DNA of 64,000 nt from Campylobacter sp. W0018 (lineage in GTDB: Bacteria; Campylobacterota; Campylobacteria; Campylobacterales; Campylobacteraceae). The position numbers and the translations under genes were made by a program. The notes under the pieces were generated by a model that worked only from the letters and a program-made list of their open reading frames with translations, searched no databases and was not told the DNA's origin. Location of the stretch: positions 40,459-104,458 of the forward strand of contig JACHTQ010000004.1 of assembly GCA_020135845.1 (NCBI GenBank). Reading direction: 5' to 3'. Shown here piece by piece: positions 49,247 to 59,411 of this stretch (positions are counted from its first letter, which is position 1; each line of letters opens with the position of its first letter).

Positions 49247-49875
49247 TAGCTTAGAGTGTTAAAAACCCTATCTCCTGCATCTCCGAGTCCTGGAACTATA
49301 TAACCTTTTTCATTTAAATTTTCATCAATAGCAGCCACATAAATTTCTATATCTTCATGCACTTTTTTAAAATTTTCAATCCCTTCAGGTGTGGCAAGTA
49401 TTGAAATAAATTTAATTTTTTTCACGCCTTTTGATTTTAAAAATTTACAAGCCTCTATTGCAGTTCCACCCGTGGCAAACATAGGATCTATAACAATAGC
49501 TACACGTTTAGCTGCATCTTGTGGAATTTTTTCAAAATAAAAATCCGCCTTAAGAGTTTCTTCATTTCTTACAAAACCCAAAAAACCTACACTAGCATCA
49601 GGAATCAATCTAAAAACACTCTCAAGCATACCCAAAGCAGCTCTTAAAATAGGGCAAATCATAATTTTTTCATTTAACTTTTTTACCTTAGCATTTGAAA
49701 CAGGAGTTTGGATTTGAATTTCTTTTAAATTCAAATCCTTAGTTGCTTCAAAAAGTAAAAAAGTTGAAATTTCATCAATCAACATTCTAAATTGAAAAGG
49801 CTTGGTGCTTTGATCACGTAAAAGGCCTAATTTGTGTTCTATTAAAGGATGATTGATGCAAAAAACTTTATTCAT
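49246..49875 (-). CDS. upp: Uracil phosphoribosyltransferase
   Basis: Upp makes UMP from uracil and PRPP, salvaging pyrimidine. The 209-aa protein has the PRPP loop VIDPMFATGGTAIEA (about 127-141) and the C-terminal uracil-recognition region IVPGLGDAGDRVFNT (about 192-206), both diagnostic. It overlaps the malic enzyme gene by 4 bases upstream and mqnA by one base downstream. Confidence 0.97.
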   Translation of the reverse strand: MNKVFCINHPLIEHKLGLLRDQSTKPFQFRMLIDEISTFLLFEATKDLNLKEIQIQTPVSNAKVKKLNEKIMICPILRAALGMLESVFRLIPDASVGFLGFVRNEETLKADFYFEKIPQDAAKRVAIVIDPMFATGGTAIEACKFLKSKGVKKIKFISILATPEGIENFKKVHEDIEIYVAAIDENLNEKGYIVPGLGDAGDRVFNTLS

Positions 49876-51107
49876 TTTAAACTTTCAAAATAAGCTTTCT
49901 CATCGAATTCTTTAATCAAAGCTACCCCATCTTTAATAGCTGCTACTGCTACTGCAGTACTTACTGCTGCCTTTACTCTTTCATCAAAAGGTTTTGGAAT
50001 CACATAATCTCTACCAAATTCCAAAGAATCAATTTCATAAGCCTTTTTAACCACATCACTCACAGGCAATTTTGCCAAATCAGCCAAAGCTCTTGCTGCA
50101 GCTATTTTCATATTTTCAGTGATCTTAGTCGCTCTTACATCTAAAGCACCTCTAAAGATAAAAGGGAAACCTAAAACATTATTGATTTGATTAGGATAAT
50201 CACTTCTTCCAGTACCCACAATCGCATCTTTTCTAAGTCTTGCAACATCTTCAGGCATAACTTCTGGAATAGGATTTGCCAAGGCAAAAATAACAGGATC
50301 TTTAGCCATCGATAAAATCATCTCATCATCAAGAATTTTTGAAGCACTAAGTCCTAAAAAGACATCTGCGCCTTTTAAGGCCTCTTTTAATGTTCTTTCT
50401 TTAGAATCTACAACAAATTCAAGTTTTTGTGGAGTTAAATCATTTCTATCTTTGCTAACCACACCTTTACTATCAACTAAAACAATATGCTCAACTCCTA
50501 AATTTCGATACATTTTGGCACTAGCAATTCCAGCAGCACCAGCACCACTTACCACCACTTTAATATTTTTAAATTTTTTTCCACTAATCTCCATCGCATT
50601 CATAAGCCCAGCAGTCGATATAATCGCTGTTCCATGCTGGTCATCATGCATGACAGGAATTCCAAGATCTTGTAAAGCTGCTTCTATCTCAAAACATTTT
50701 GGCGCTGCAATATCTTCCAAATTAATTCCACCAACCGTTGGGGCTAAAGCTTTACAAAAAGTAACAATTTCATCAACACTATGAGCATTGATTTCTATAT
50801 CATAAGCATTAACATTAGCAAATTTCTTAAATAAACAAGCCTTACCTTCCATAACTGGCTTAGAAGCTTGTGCTCCAATATTTCCAAGTCCTAAAACCGC
50901 AGAACCATCACTCACAATAGCTACTAAATTCGCCTTATTTGTGTAAAGATATGCTAATTCTTTATCTCTAGCAATTTCCAAGCAAGGTTCAGCTACACCT
51001 GGACTATAAGCTAGGGATAAATCATGACTTGTATCCATTGGTTTTAAAGGGGTAATACTAACTTTACCACCTAAATGATATTTTAAGGCCTCTTCTTTTA
51101 AATTCAT
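49872..51107 (-). CDS. NAD(P)-dependent malic enzyme
   Basis: Malic enzyme turns malate into pyruvate and CO2. From the ATG at 51107 the protein is 411 aa and starts [15 protein letters not shown]. Motifs are [24 protein letters not shown] (about 54-77 from this start), [11 protein letters not shown] (about 122-132), and the NAD(P) site [16 protein letters not shown]. It is the small bacterial type without the phosphotransacetylase domain. A longer frame to 51149 exists but AAGGA precedes 51107 well. With mdh decayed here, malic enzyme may matter more. Confidence 0.95.
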   Translation of the reverse strand: MNLKEEALKYHLGGKVSITPLKPMDTSHDLSLAYSPGVAEPCLEIARDKELAYLYTNKANLVAIVSDGSAVLGLGNIGAQASKPVMEGKACLFKKFANVNAYDIEINAHSVDEIVTFCKALAPTVGGINLEDIAAPKCFEIEAALQDLGIPVMHDDQHGTAIISTAGLMNAMEISGKKFKNIKVVVSGAGAAGIASAKMYRNLGVEHIVLVDSKGVVSKDRNDLTPQKLEFVVDSKERTLKEALKGADVFLGLSASKILDDEMILSMAKDPVIFALANPIPEVMPEDVARLRKDAIVGTGRSDYPNQINNVLGFPFIFRGALDVRATKITENMKIAAARALADLAKLPVSDVVKKAYEIDSLEFGRDYVIPKPFDERVKAAVSTAVAVAAIKDGVALIKEFDEKAYFESLK

Positions 51108-52495
51108 TTTATCATCCTTTTTAAAAAAATTTCCATTCTTTTTTTGCATTCCTCAACTCCTAAAAACTCTAAAACCTCGAAAATACTAGGGCTTACAGCC
51201 GTACCGGTTAAAGCAATACGTATAGGCTGAGCAAGTTCTTTTAATTTTACATCATTTTTTTGTAAGAATTCATTAGTAAAACTTTCAAAATCACTCGCAA
51301 GGCTTTGATTGCTTAATTCGTTTGCATATTTTTTTAATAAATCAAGATTTTTTTCATTTACAAATTTATTAATAGCTTGTTCATCATAATTTTTAGGAAC
51401 TTCTATAATGCTTTTAGCCCCGTTGATAATTTCAAGTAAAGTTTTAGCACGTTCTCTTAAAAGATCAAGTAAAAATTCTGCTTTTTCATAAACTGACAAA
51501 TCAAATTCCAGCTCTTTAAGTTGGTGATTGATCTCTTCAAAAGGCAAAGTTTTAATATAATGTGCGTTAAGCCATTCTAGTTTTTTAAAATTATAACAAG
51601 ATGCGCTTTTATTGATATGATTTGGATTAAAAACTTTTTTTAAATCTTCAAGTGAAAAAATTTCATCATCTCCATGACTCCAACCTAAACGCACGAGAAA
51701 ATTCAGCAAAGCTTGAGGTAGAATTCCCATAGCTTTATATTCCATAACATCAGTAGCACCATGACGTTTTGAAAGTTTTTTTCCATCTTCTCCATGAATC
51801 ATAGCCACATGATAAAATTTTGGAATTTTAAAGCCTAAAGCTTCATAAAGAATGATTTGCTTTGGGGTATTAGAAAGATGATCATCTCCTCGAATAACAT
51901 CACTAACTCCCATTAAAGCATCATCAATGACAACAGTAAAATTATAAGTAGGCGTTCCATCACTTCTTGCGATAATAAAATCATCTAAAATATCCTCAAC
52001 TTTAAACTTAACCTCACCTTTAACACCATCCATAAAACAAATTTCTCCACTTTGTGGCGCCTTAATACGGACAACAGGTTCTATTCCTTGGGGTGGTGTG
52101 CCTTTAAAATCTCTATATCTCCCATCATATTTTGGACGCTCTTTGGCTGCTTCTTGCTTAGCTCGTAATTCTTCTAATTCTTCTTTGCTCATATAACAAT
52201 AATAAGCTTTACCTTCATCTAAAAGTTTTTGAATATATTTTTTATAAATATCAAAGCGTTCAGACTGATAAGTGACTTCTCCATCATGATCAAGCCCACA
52301 CCATTTAAAAGCCTCAAGAATTGCTTGTGTAGCTTCTTTGGAATTTCTTTTAAGATCGGTATCTTCAATACGAAGTAAAAATTCACCCTTATTTTTTCTA
52401 GCATACAAATAACTATAAAGTGCAGTTCTTAACCCTCCTATATGCAGATACCCAGTAGGACTTGGTGCAAAACGAGTTACAAGTTTTTCTTCCAT
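51104..52495 (-). CDS. gltX: Glutamyl-tRNA synthetase
   Basis: This class I synthetase of 463 aa charges tRNA-Glu (and, where GatCAB is used, one paralogue charges tRNA-Gln). It has the HIGH-type motif HIGGLRTALYS (about 18-28), and KMSKS as KLSKRHG (about 238-244). Campylobacter carry two gltX copies; which one this is (gltX1 or gltX2) is by synteny gltX2. Its stop overlaps the start of malic enzyme (ATGA). Confidence 0.95.
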   Translation of the reverse strand: MEEKLVTRFAPSPTGYLHIGGLRTALYSYLYARKNKGEFLLRIEDTDLKRNSKEATQAILEAFKWCGLDHDGEVTYQSERFDIYKKYIQKLLDEGKAYYCYMSKEELEELRAKQEAAKERPKYDGRYRDFKGTPPQGIEPVVRIKAPQSGEICFMDGVKGEVKFKVEDILDDFIIARSDGTPTYNFTVVIDDALMGVSDVIRGDDHLSNTPKQIILYEALGFKIPKFYHVAMIHGEDGKKLSKRHGATDVMEYKAMGILPQALLNFLVRLGWSHGDDEIFSLEDLKKVFNPNHINKSASCYNFKKLEWLNAHYIKTLPFEEINHQLKELEFDLSVYEKAEFLLDLLRERAKTLLEIINGAKSIIEVPKNYDEQAINKFVNEKNLDLLKKYANELSNQSLASDFESFTNEFLQKNDVKLKELAQPIRIALTGTAVSPSIFEVLEFLGVEECKKRMEIFLKRMIK

Positions 52496-52520
52496 TTTTT
52501 GCCTTTTCTTAAATTTTTAT

Positions 52521-52529
52521 TGATATAAT
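52521..52529 (+). promoter_or_regulatory. Extended -10 promoter of the SurA-like gene
   Basis: TGATATAAT contains TATAAT (52524-52529) with a TG extension, following a T-rich stretch, about 30 bases before the ATG. It lies in the 64-base divergent gap with gltX. Confidence 0.6.
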
Positions 52530-52559
52530 GCGATATTTACACTTAAATAAAGGTTTGAA

Positions 52560-53375
52560 ATGAAAAAAATTTTATTAAGTTTTTGCTTTTTTGCAAATTT
52601 AGCAAGTGCAAATACTATTGATGCTATTGCCATAGTTGTCGATAAAGAGCCAATTACAACTTACGATATCAATGAAAAAATGGAAAAATTGCACCTTTCT
52701 AAAAATGAAGCCTTGCAAATTTTAATCAATGAAAAAATGGAAAAATCTCAAATGAAAAAATTTGGAATTTTTACAAGTGAATTAGAGCTTGATAATGCTA
52801 TTAATAATATGCTTTCTCAAAACAATATTACTCTTGATATGCTTAAAGCCGATCTAAAAACCAAAGGGCAAACCTACGAACAATTTAGAGAAAATTTTAA
52901 AAAAGATTTAGAAAAAAGAAAACTATATGATCAAATACTTAGTACAGCTAAGATAGATTATAGTGATATAGGCGCTAAAAAATACTTTGAACAACATCAA
53001 GATAAATTCAGTATTTTTACAGAAATTACTGCAAAAATTTATACCTCTAAGAATATAAAATTTTTAGAATCTCTAAAAACCAGTAAAAAAACCATGCTTA
53101 AAGGCGAGGATGCGATTTTAAATCCAGAAAATGCAGATCCTAGACTTTTAAGCCTTTTATCTCAAGTTTCTATAGGTGATTTTTCTCCGATTTTAAATTC
53201 TAAAAGTGGCTATCAAATTTATAGAGTAGAGAATAAAAATGGCATACAAACTCCAGAATTTGAACAAGTTAAAAATGATATTTTAAACGCTTATGTTAGC
53301 GAGCAAAGACAAAATTATATTCAAGATTATTTTGATAAATTGCGTTCAAAAATAAATATAGAATATTTGAGATAA
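52560..53375 (+). CDS. SurA-like periplasmic chaperone / peptidyl-prolyl isomerase
   Basis: The 271-aa protein starts with a signal peptide (MKKILLSFCFFANLASA, cleaved near 17-18). The mature start TIDAIAIVVDKEPITTYDINEKM is the SurA N-terminal motif. A helical chaperone domain follows, then a small parvulin-like domain (about 135-235, with GDFSPILNSKSGYQIYRV) and a C-terminal helix. It would help outer membrane proteins fold. It stands alone between divergent and convergent neighbours. Confidence 0.9.
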   Translation: MKKILLSFCFFANLASANTIDAIAIVVDKEPITTYDINEKMEKLHLSKNEALQILINEKMEKSQMKKFGIFTSELELDNAINNMLSQNNITLDMLKADLKTKGQTYEQFRENFKKDLEKRKLYDQILSTAKIDYSDIGAKKYFEQHQDKFSIFTEITAKIYTSKNIKFLESLKTSKKTMLKGEDAILNPENADPRLLSLLSQVSIGDFSPILNSKSGYQIYRVENKNGIQTPEFEQVKNDILNAYVSEQRQNYIQDYFDKLRSKINIEYLR

Positions 53376-53406
53376 TTAAATTTAGGATTTTAATCCTAAA
53401 TTTAAT
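53375..53406. terminator. Perfect hairpin between surA-like gene and accC
   Basis: A perfect 15-base inverted repeat (53375-53389 and 53392-53406, 2-base loop) fills the gap between the two convergent genes. It starts at the stop of the surA-like gene and ends on the first base of the accC stop codon. It can act in both directions. Confidence 0.8.
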
Positions 53407-54737
53407 CAATGTCTAGAGAGATAATTTGTATCGTAATTATTTTTAATAAAATCTTCATTATCCATCATAGCAAGATGAAAATCTTTAGTCGTTTTAATAC
53501 CTCCAACGATAAGCTCATTTAAAGCTACTTTCATTTTAGAGATGGCCTTATTGCGATCTTCTGCCCAAACAACAAGCTTTCCTATCATAGAATCATAATA
53601 AGGTGGCACAGAATAATCCTGATAGCAATGGCTTTCCATTCTAACATTACGTCCAGCTGGAGCGATGTATTTTGTGATCTTACCTGGGCAAGGCAAAAAG
53701 GTTTGAGAATCTTCAGCGGTGATTCTGCATTCTATAGAATGTCCTTTAAGAACAATATCTTCTTGTTTTGGCAATGTATAACCTTCCGCAACTCTAATCA
53801 TTTGCTCAATAATATCAATACCACTAACCATTTCACTCACGCAATGTTCAACTTGCAAACGTGTATTCATTTCTATAAAATAAAAATCCAAATTTTTATC
53901 CACCAAAAACTCAAAAGTTCCTGCTCCTTCATAACCAATTGCTTTAGCTGCTTTAACCGCAGTTTCATGAAGTCTTGAACGCGTTTTTTCATCAAGTAAA
54001 ATTGCTGGGGATTCTTCAATTAATTTTTGATGGCGTCTTTGCATAGAACAGTCTCTTTCTCCTATATGGATCACATTTCCAAAACTATCTCCGATCACTT
54101 GTACTTCTATATGACGTGGATTTTGGATATATTTTTCCATATACATAGTACCATCTCCAAAAGCTGTCATCGCTTCACTTTCAGCAGACCAATAAGCTTT
54201 CTCAAGATCTTTTTCATTCTCAACAACTCTCATCCCACGACCACCACCACCAGCTGCAGCTTTTAAAATCACAGGATAACCAATTTCTTTAGCAAGTTTT
54301 TTAGCCGCTTCAGCACCCGCTAAAGCCCCATCACTTCCTGGGATTACCGGCACACCTGCTCTTTGCATCACTTGCTTTGCCTTGCTTTTATCACTCATTA
54401 AATTCATAGCTTCTACAGAAGGACCTATAAATTTAATATTATGTTTGGCGCAAATTTCAACGAAATTTTGATTTTCACTTAAAAAACCATAACCTGGAAA
54501 AATAGCATCCGCTTCAGCAATTTCAGCCGCGGTAATAATAGCTGGAATATTCAAATAACTTTCAGAGCTTCTTGCTTTTCCTATACAAATACTCGCATCA
54601 GCATATTTTAAATATAAAGCATCTTTATCTGCTTCAGAATATACACAAATTGCTTTTTTGCCCATTTCCTTAATCGTTCTTAAAGCTCTTAAAGCAATCT
54701 CTCCCCTATTGGCTATTAAAACGCTTTTAATTTCCAT
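53406..54737 (-). CDS. accC: Acetyl-CoA carboxylase, biotin carboxylase subunit
   Basis: AccC carboxylates biotin on AccB using ATP and bicarbonate, the first step of fatty acid synthesis. The 443-aa protein has the biotin carboxylase N-domain (LIANRGEIALRALRTIKEMG, about 7-26), the ATP-grasp Gly-rich loop AAAGGGGRGMRVV (about 159-171), RDCSMQRRHQKLIEESPA (about 229-246) and EMNTRLQVEH (about 287-296). It follows accB by 2 bases. Confidence 0.98.
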   Translation of the reverse strand: MEIKSVLIANRGEIALRALRTIKEMGKKAICVYSEADKDALYLKYADASICIGKARSSESYLNIPAIITAAEIAEADAIFPGYGFLSENQNFVEICAKHNIKFIGPSVEAMNLMSDKSKAKQVMQRAGVPVIPGSDGALAGAEAAKKLAKEIGYPVILKAAAGGGGRGMRVVENEKDLEKAYWSAESEAMTAFGDGTMYMEKYIQNPRHIEVQVIGDSFGNVIHIGERDCSMQRRHQKLIEESPAILLDEKTRSRLHETAVKAAKAIGYEGAGTFEFLVDKNLDFYFIEMNTRLQVEHCVSEMVSGIDIIEQMIRVAEGYTLPKQEDIVLKGHSIECRITAEDSQTFLPCPGKITKYIAPAGRNVRMESHCYQDYSVPPYYDSMIGKLVVWAEDRNKAISKMKVALNELIVGGIKTTKDFHLAMMDNEDFIKNNYDTNYLSRH

Positions 54738-54739
54738 AA

Positions 54740-55195
54740 TTATAATTTCTCCACTGTAAATAAAGGCATACCAAATTCTACAGGCTGTCCATCAGCAACT
54801 AAAATTTCTATAATTTTACAATCAAATTCAGCTTCAATTTCATTCATAATCTTCATAGCTTCAATAATAGCAATCGCATCGCCTTTTTTTACAGTACTAC
54901 CCACTTTTACAAATGGAGCAGAACCTGGGCTTGGAGCCTGATAAAATGTCCCTACCATAGGGCTATTGATAGTTGGATTATTGGATTTTGTATGATTAGA
55001 AGAATGTGTTTCATTTACAACATTCACATTAATAGGCTGTGGAGCTGGAGTTGTAGGACAAACCGGAGCTGGAATATCACAACACATATCCCTTTCAAGT
55101 TCAATTTCAAAACCATCTTGTTCTTTAATCTTAATTTTACTAATATTAGCTTCTGCAAATAAATTGACTAATTCTTTAATCTCTTCTTTTGTCAT
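54740..55195 (-). CDS. accB: Acetyl-CoA carboxylase, biotin carboxyl carrier protein
   Basis: AccB carries the biotin. The 151-aa protein has an N-terminal dimerisation part (EIKELVNLFAEANISKIKI), a flexible Pro/Asn/Thr-rich linker (about 42-78), and the biotinyl domain with EAMKIMNE in which K115 is biotinylated. The linker includes CPTTPAPQP, as in other Campylobacter. A -10 box lies about 35 bases upstream. Confidence 0.97.
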   Translation of the reverse strand: MTKEEIKELVNLFAEANISKIKIKEQDGFEIELERDMCCDIPAPVCPTTPAPQPINVNVVNETHSSNHTKSNNPTINSPMVGTFYQAPSPGSAPFVKVGSTVKKGDAIAIIEAMKIMNEIEAEFDCKIIEILVADGQPVEFGMPLFTVEKL

Positions 55196-55228
55196 AAATT
55201 TCTCCTGATTTTAAGAACTTAATCTAGT

Positions 55229-55234
55229 ATTATA
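55229..55234 (-). promoter_or_regulatory. Probable -10 box of accB-accC
   Basis: The minus strand reads CAATATAATAC, a perfect TATAAT about 34 bases before the accB start, with a T-rich stretch (GTTTTTC) upstream. Confidence 0.5.
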
Positions 55235-55297
55235 TTGAAAAACTTAAAATTTAACTTTAAAAAAACAAAAAATTCCTAAAAATATAAAAAAATAAGT

Positions 55298-55303
55298 TAT
55301 AAT
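55298..55303 (+). promoter_or_regulatory. Probable -10 box of dcd
   Basis: AGTTATAATC contains TATAAT 31 bases before the dcd ATG at 55335, preceded by A-rich sequence. It faces away from the accB promoter in a 139-base divergent gap. Confidence 0.5.
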
Positions 55304-55334
55304 CTCTAATAAAAATTTTATTTAAGGTTTGGAT

Positions 55335-55895
55335 ATGGGTTTAAAAGCAGATAACTGGATCAGAAAAATGGCACTTGAACATAAAATGATCGAGCCATTT
55401 TGCGAAGCAAATATAGGCAAAGGAGTTGTAAGTTACGGACTTTCAAGCTATGGTTATGACATACGTGTAGGACATGAATTTAAGATTTTCACCAATGTTA
55501 ATTCTACTGTAGTTGATCCTAAAAATTTTTTAGAGGAAAATGTGGTTGATTTTGTAGGCGATGAATGCATCGTTCCAGCTAATTCTTTCGCGTTAGCAAG
55601 AACAATAGAGTATTTTAAAATGCCTGATGATGTTTTAGCTATTTGTCTTGGTAAAAGCACTTATGCAAGATGTGGAATTATAGTCAATGTAACCCCATTT
55701 GAACCTGGGTTTGAAGGGCATATCACCATAGAAATTTCAAACACCACTCCTTTACCTGCTAAAATTTATGCCAATGAAGGCATAGCCCAAGTCTTATTTT
55801 TACAAGGTGATGAAAAATGCGATACAACTTATCGCGATAAAAAAGGTAAGTACCAAGCCCAAACAGGTATAACCTTGCCTAGAATTTTAAAATAA
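55335..55895 (+). CDS. dcd: dCTP deaminase
   Basis: Dcd deaminates dCTP to dUTP for thymidylate synthesis. The 186-aa protein has the trimeric dUTPase-like fold with [14 protein letters not shown] (about 33-46), [28 protein letters not shown] (about 107-134) with catalytic Glu in the last segment. The ATG at 55335 is chosen over an upstream TTG at 55329 because AAGG lies 7 bases before it. pseB follows after 72 bases with its own promoter. Confidence 0.96.
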   Translation: MGLKADNWIRKMALEHKMIEPFCEANIGKGVVSYGLSSYGYDIRVGHEFKIFTNVNSTVVDPKNFLEENVVDFVGDECIVPANSFALARTIEYFKMPDDVLAICLGKSTYARCGIIVNVTPFEPGFEGHITIEISNTTPLPAKIYANEGIAQVLFLQGDEKCDTTYRDKKGKYQAQTGITLPRILK

Positions 55896-55902
55896 ATTTT
55901 TA

Positions 55903-55919
55903 TGGAACATTTATTGCTT
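55903..55919 (+). promoter_or_regulatory. Sigma-54 (RpoN) promoter of pseB-pseC
   Basis: TGGAACATTTATTGCTT has GG (55904-55905) and GC (55916-55917) exactly 10 bases apart, as in the two flagellar sigma-54 promoters of this window. It starts 8 bases after the dcd stop and about 49 bases before the pseB ATG. This would tie flagellin sugar synthesis to the flagellar assembly checkpoint. Confidence 0.8.
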
Positions 55920-55967
55920 AAAATTCTTAAAAAACATTGAAATAAAAATATTTATAAAGGAGGATAA

Positions 55968-56971
<1,004 letters not shown>

Positions 56972-56972
<1 letters not shown>

Positions 56973-58102
56973 TGCTTACCTACTCTCATCAAAATATCGA
57001 TCAAAGCGACCTTGAAGCAGTTATTGATGCCTTAAAGGGAGAAATTTTAACCGGTGGAAAAAAGGTTGAAGAATTTGAACAAGCTTTATGTGAGTATGTG
57101 GGTGTAAAATATGCCTGTGTTTTAAATTCTGCCACCTCAGCTTTACATCTGGCTTATAGCGCTTTAAATGTAAAAAATAAAACCGTTCTTACTGCACCTC
57201 TTACTTTTGCAGCAACAGCTAATGCAGCTTTAATGGCTGGAGCAAAGGTTGAATTTATCGATATTAAAAGCGATGGCAATATCGATGAAAAAAAAATAGA
57301 ACAAAGATTAAAAACAAAAAGCGATGATATAGGGGCGATTTGCGTTGTTGATTATGCGGGTAATAGTGTCGAAATGGATGAAATTTATAAACTTTGCAAA
57401 GATTATAATATTCCCTTAATCGATGATGCAAGCCATGCCTTAGGAGCTTATTATAAAGATGAAAAAGTTGGTAAAAAAGCCGATCTAAGCATTTTTTCTT
57501 TTCATCCGGTAAAACCCATCACTACTTTTGAAGGCGGTGCTGTTACAAGCGATAATGAAGAGCTTATAAAAAAAATTAAACTTTTAAGAAGTCACGGCAT
57601 AGTCAAAAAAAGGCTTTGGGATAGCGATATGATCGATCTTGGTTATAATTACCGTTTAAGTGATGTCGCTTGTGCTTTAGGGATTAATCAACTTAAAAAA
57701 TTAGACAGTAATTTAAAAAAACGAGAGGAAATTGCTCAATTTTACGATAAAGAATTTGAAAGAAATCCTTATTTTTCTACTATTAAAATTAAAGATTATA
57801 AAAAAAGTTCAAGGCATTTGTATCCTATTTTACTTTTTCCTGAATTTTATTGTCAAAAAGAAGATATTTTTAAGGCTTTGCTAGATAAAGGTATTGGTGT
57901 GCAGGTGCATTACAAGCCCACTTATGAATTTAGTTTTTATCAAAAACTTTTAGGGCAAATAAGACTTGAAAATGCGGATAATTTTTACAAAGCAGAACTT
58001 AGCATCCCTTGTCATCAAGAAATGAGTTTGCAAGATGCTAAATTCGTAAAAGATACTTTGTTTGATATACTTGAAAAAACTAAAAAGGGCTATTGTGGAT
58101 AA
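56972..58102 (+). CDS. pseC: UDP-sugar aminotransferase PseC
   Basis: PseC puts the 4-amino group on the keto sugar made by PseB. The 376-aa PLP enzyme has SATSALHLAYSAL (about 53-65), LIDDASHALGAYY (about 149-161) and the Schiff-base lysine in FSFHPVKPITTFEGG (K181). Later pse genes (pseF, G, H, I) are not in the window; in C. jejuni they lie further on in the same locus. Its last 8 bases overlap the next gene. Confidence 0.97.
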
Positions 58103-59411
58103 CCTTGATTTTAGAAGCGCTGATTTTGAAAATACTGGCAAAGCGATGTATGAACTCGCCAAAGAACTTTTCCCAATCTGCAGAAGTATAACTGGGCAAG
58201 GCTTTAGAGATAGTTTGCAAATTTTAAATGATGCTCTGGGGGGGGGTATTTTACAAATTCACTCTATTGAAAGTGGAACAAAAGTTTTTGACTGGATAGT
58301 TCCACCTGAATGGCATATAAAAGATGCCTATATCATCACTCCAAATGGAGAAAAAATTTGTGATTTTAAAAAGCATAATTTGCATGTTTTAAACTATAGT
58401 GAAGGTGTTGATAAAGAAATAGAACTTGATGAATTGCAAAATCATCTTTACTCACTTGAAGAAAAACCAGATGCTATTCCTTATGTAACGAGTTATTATA
58501 AAAAGCGTTGGGGATTTTGCATCACACATAATGAAAGAAAAAAACTCGAACAAGGAAAATACCGCGTTTTTATTGATGCTAAACACGATGAAAATGGTGT
58601 TTTAAATTACGCAGATTTTATCATCCCTAGCACTCAAAACTCTAAAGAAGAAATTTTAATCTCTTCTTATCTTTGTCATCCATCAATGGCAAATAATGAA
58701 TTAAGTAGTCCAATAGTGGCAATCTATCTTGCCAAATGGCTTTTAAATTTAAAAGAAAGAAAATATAATTATCGTTTTGTCATCATCCCTGAAACCATAG
58801 GCTCTATCGTTTATATCCATAAACATTTAAAACATTTGCAAAAATACACTAAGGCAGGTTTTGTACTCTCTTGTTTAGGAGATGATAATGCTTACTCGCT
58901 TATACATTCACCTTCTCAAAATACCCTTTCAGATAAAGTTGCTTTGCACACTTTAAAAAATAAAGAAAATTTTAAAGAATATAGCTTTTTAGATCGCGGG
59001 TCAGATGAGAGACAATACAATGCTCCTCTTGTAAATTTAGGTGTTGCGGGAATTTGTCGCACAAAATATAGTGATTATAATGGATATCATACTTCCAAAG
59101 ACGATTTAAATTTCATCAGCTCTAAAGGTTTAGCAGGAGGACTTAAGGCCATGCAAGAAATCATTTTAAATCTAGAAATCAATGAAGTTTATGAAAATAC
59201 CATTTTTTGCGAACCAAATCTTGGAAAACGAGGGCTTTATCATACACTTAGCACGACTAATGATATCCCCTTGGCTTGTAATTTTTTAGCTTATTGTGAT
59301 GGCAAAAACGATATTATCGATATTGGCACAATTTTAAATATGCAAGCTTATGAATTTAAAGATCTTTTAGAAAAAATATTGGAATTTAAACTTTTAAAGC
59401 TTTCTATATAA
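58095..59411 (+). CDS. DUF4910 / M28-like protein with in-frame G9 tract (Cj1295 type)
   Basis: The 438-aa protein resembles zinc aminopeptidase folds, with SSYLCHPSMANNELSS (about 203-218), VIIPETIGSI (about 237-246), and YHTSKDDLNFISS near 336-348 holding the expected His/Asp/Glu ligands. In C. jejuni the Cj1295 homologue is linked to addition of a di-O-methylglyceric acid modification of flagellin pseudaminic acid. I choose GTG 58095: AAAGGG lies 5 bases upstream and the start overlaps pseC. An ATG at 58062 lies deep in pseC. The tract reads ALGGGIL, so the gene is ON. Confidence 0.88.
   Translation: MDNLDFRSADFENTGKAMYELAKELFPICRSITGQGFRDSLQILNDALGGGILQIHSIESGTKVFDWIVPPEWHIKDAYIITPNGEKICDFKKHNLHVLNYSEGVDKEIELDELQNHLYSLEEKPDAIPYVTSYYKKRWGFCITHNERKKLEQGKYRVFIDAKHDENGVLNYADFIIPSTQNSKEEILISSYLCHPSMANNELSSPIVAIYLAKWLLNLKERKYNYRFVIIPETIGSIVYIHKHLKHLQKYTKAGFVLSCLGDDNAYSLIHSPSQNTLSDKVALHTLKNKENFKEYSFLDRGSDERQYNAPLVNLGVAGICRTKYSDYNGYHTSKDDLNFISSKGLAGGLKAMQEIILNLEINEVYENTIFCEPNLGKRGLYHTLSTTNDIPLACNFLAYCDGKNDIIDIGTILNMQAYEFKDLLEKILEFKLLKLSI
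58238..58246 (+). repeat. Poly-G tract (G9), phase-variation site
   Basis: Nine G bases lie about 48 codons into the gene of the Cj1295 type. With nine the frame is open through to 59411. Gain or loss of one G would truncate the protein early. Such tracts vary at high rate in Campylobacter by slipped-strand mispairing. Confidence 0.9.

Noticed and set aside
51108-51149. Longer start for malic enzyme
   Set aside because: The extra residues MQKKNGNFFKKDDK are antisense-like to nothing but overlap the end of gltX without a ribosome site, while AAGGA is well placed before 51107.
58062-58094. ATG start at 58062 for the Cj1295-type gene
   Set aside because: It lies inside pseC in another frame; the GTG at 58095 has a proper ribosome site and overlaps the pseC stop as in tight operons.
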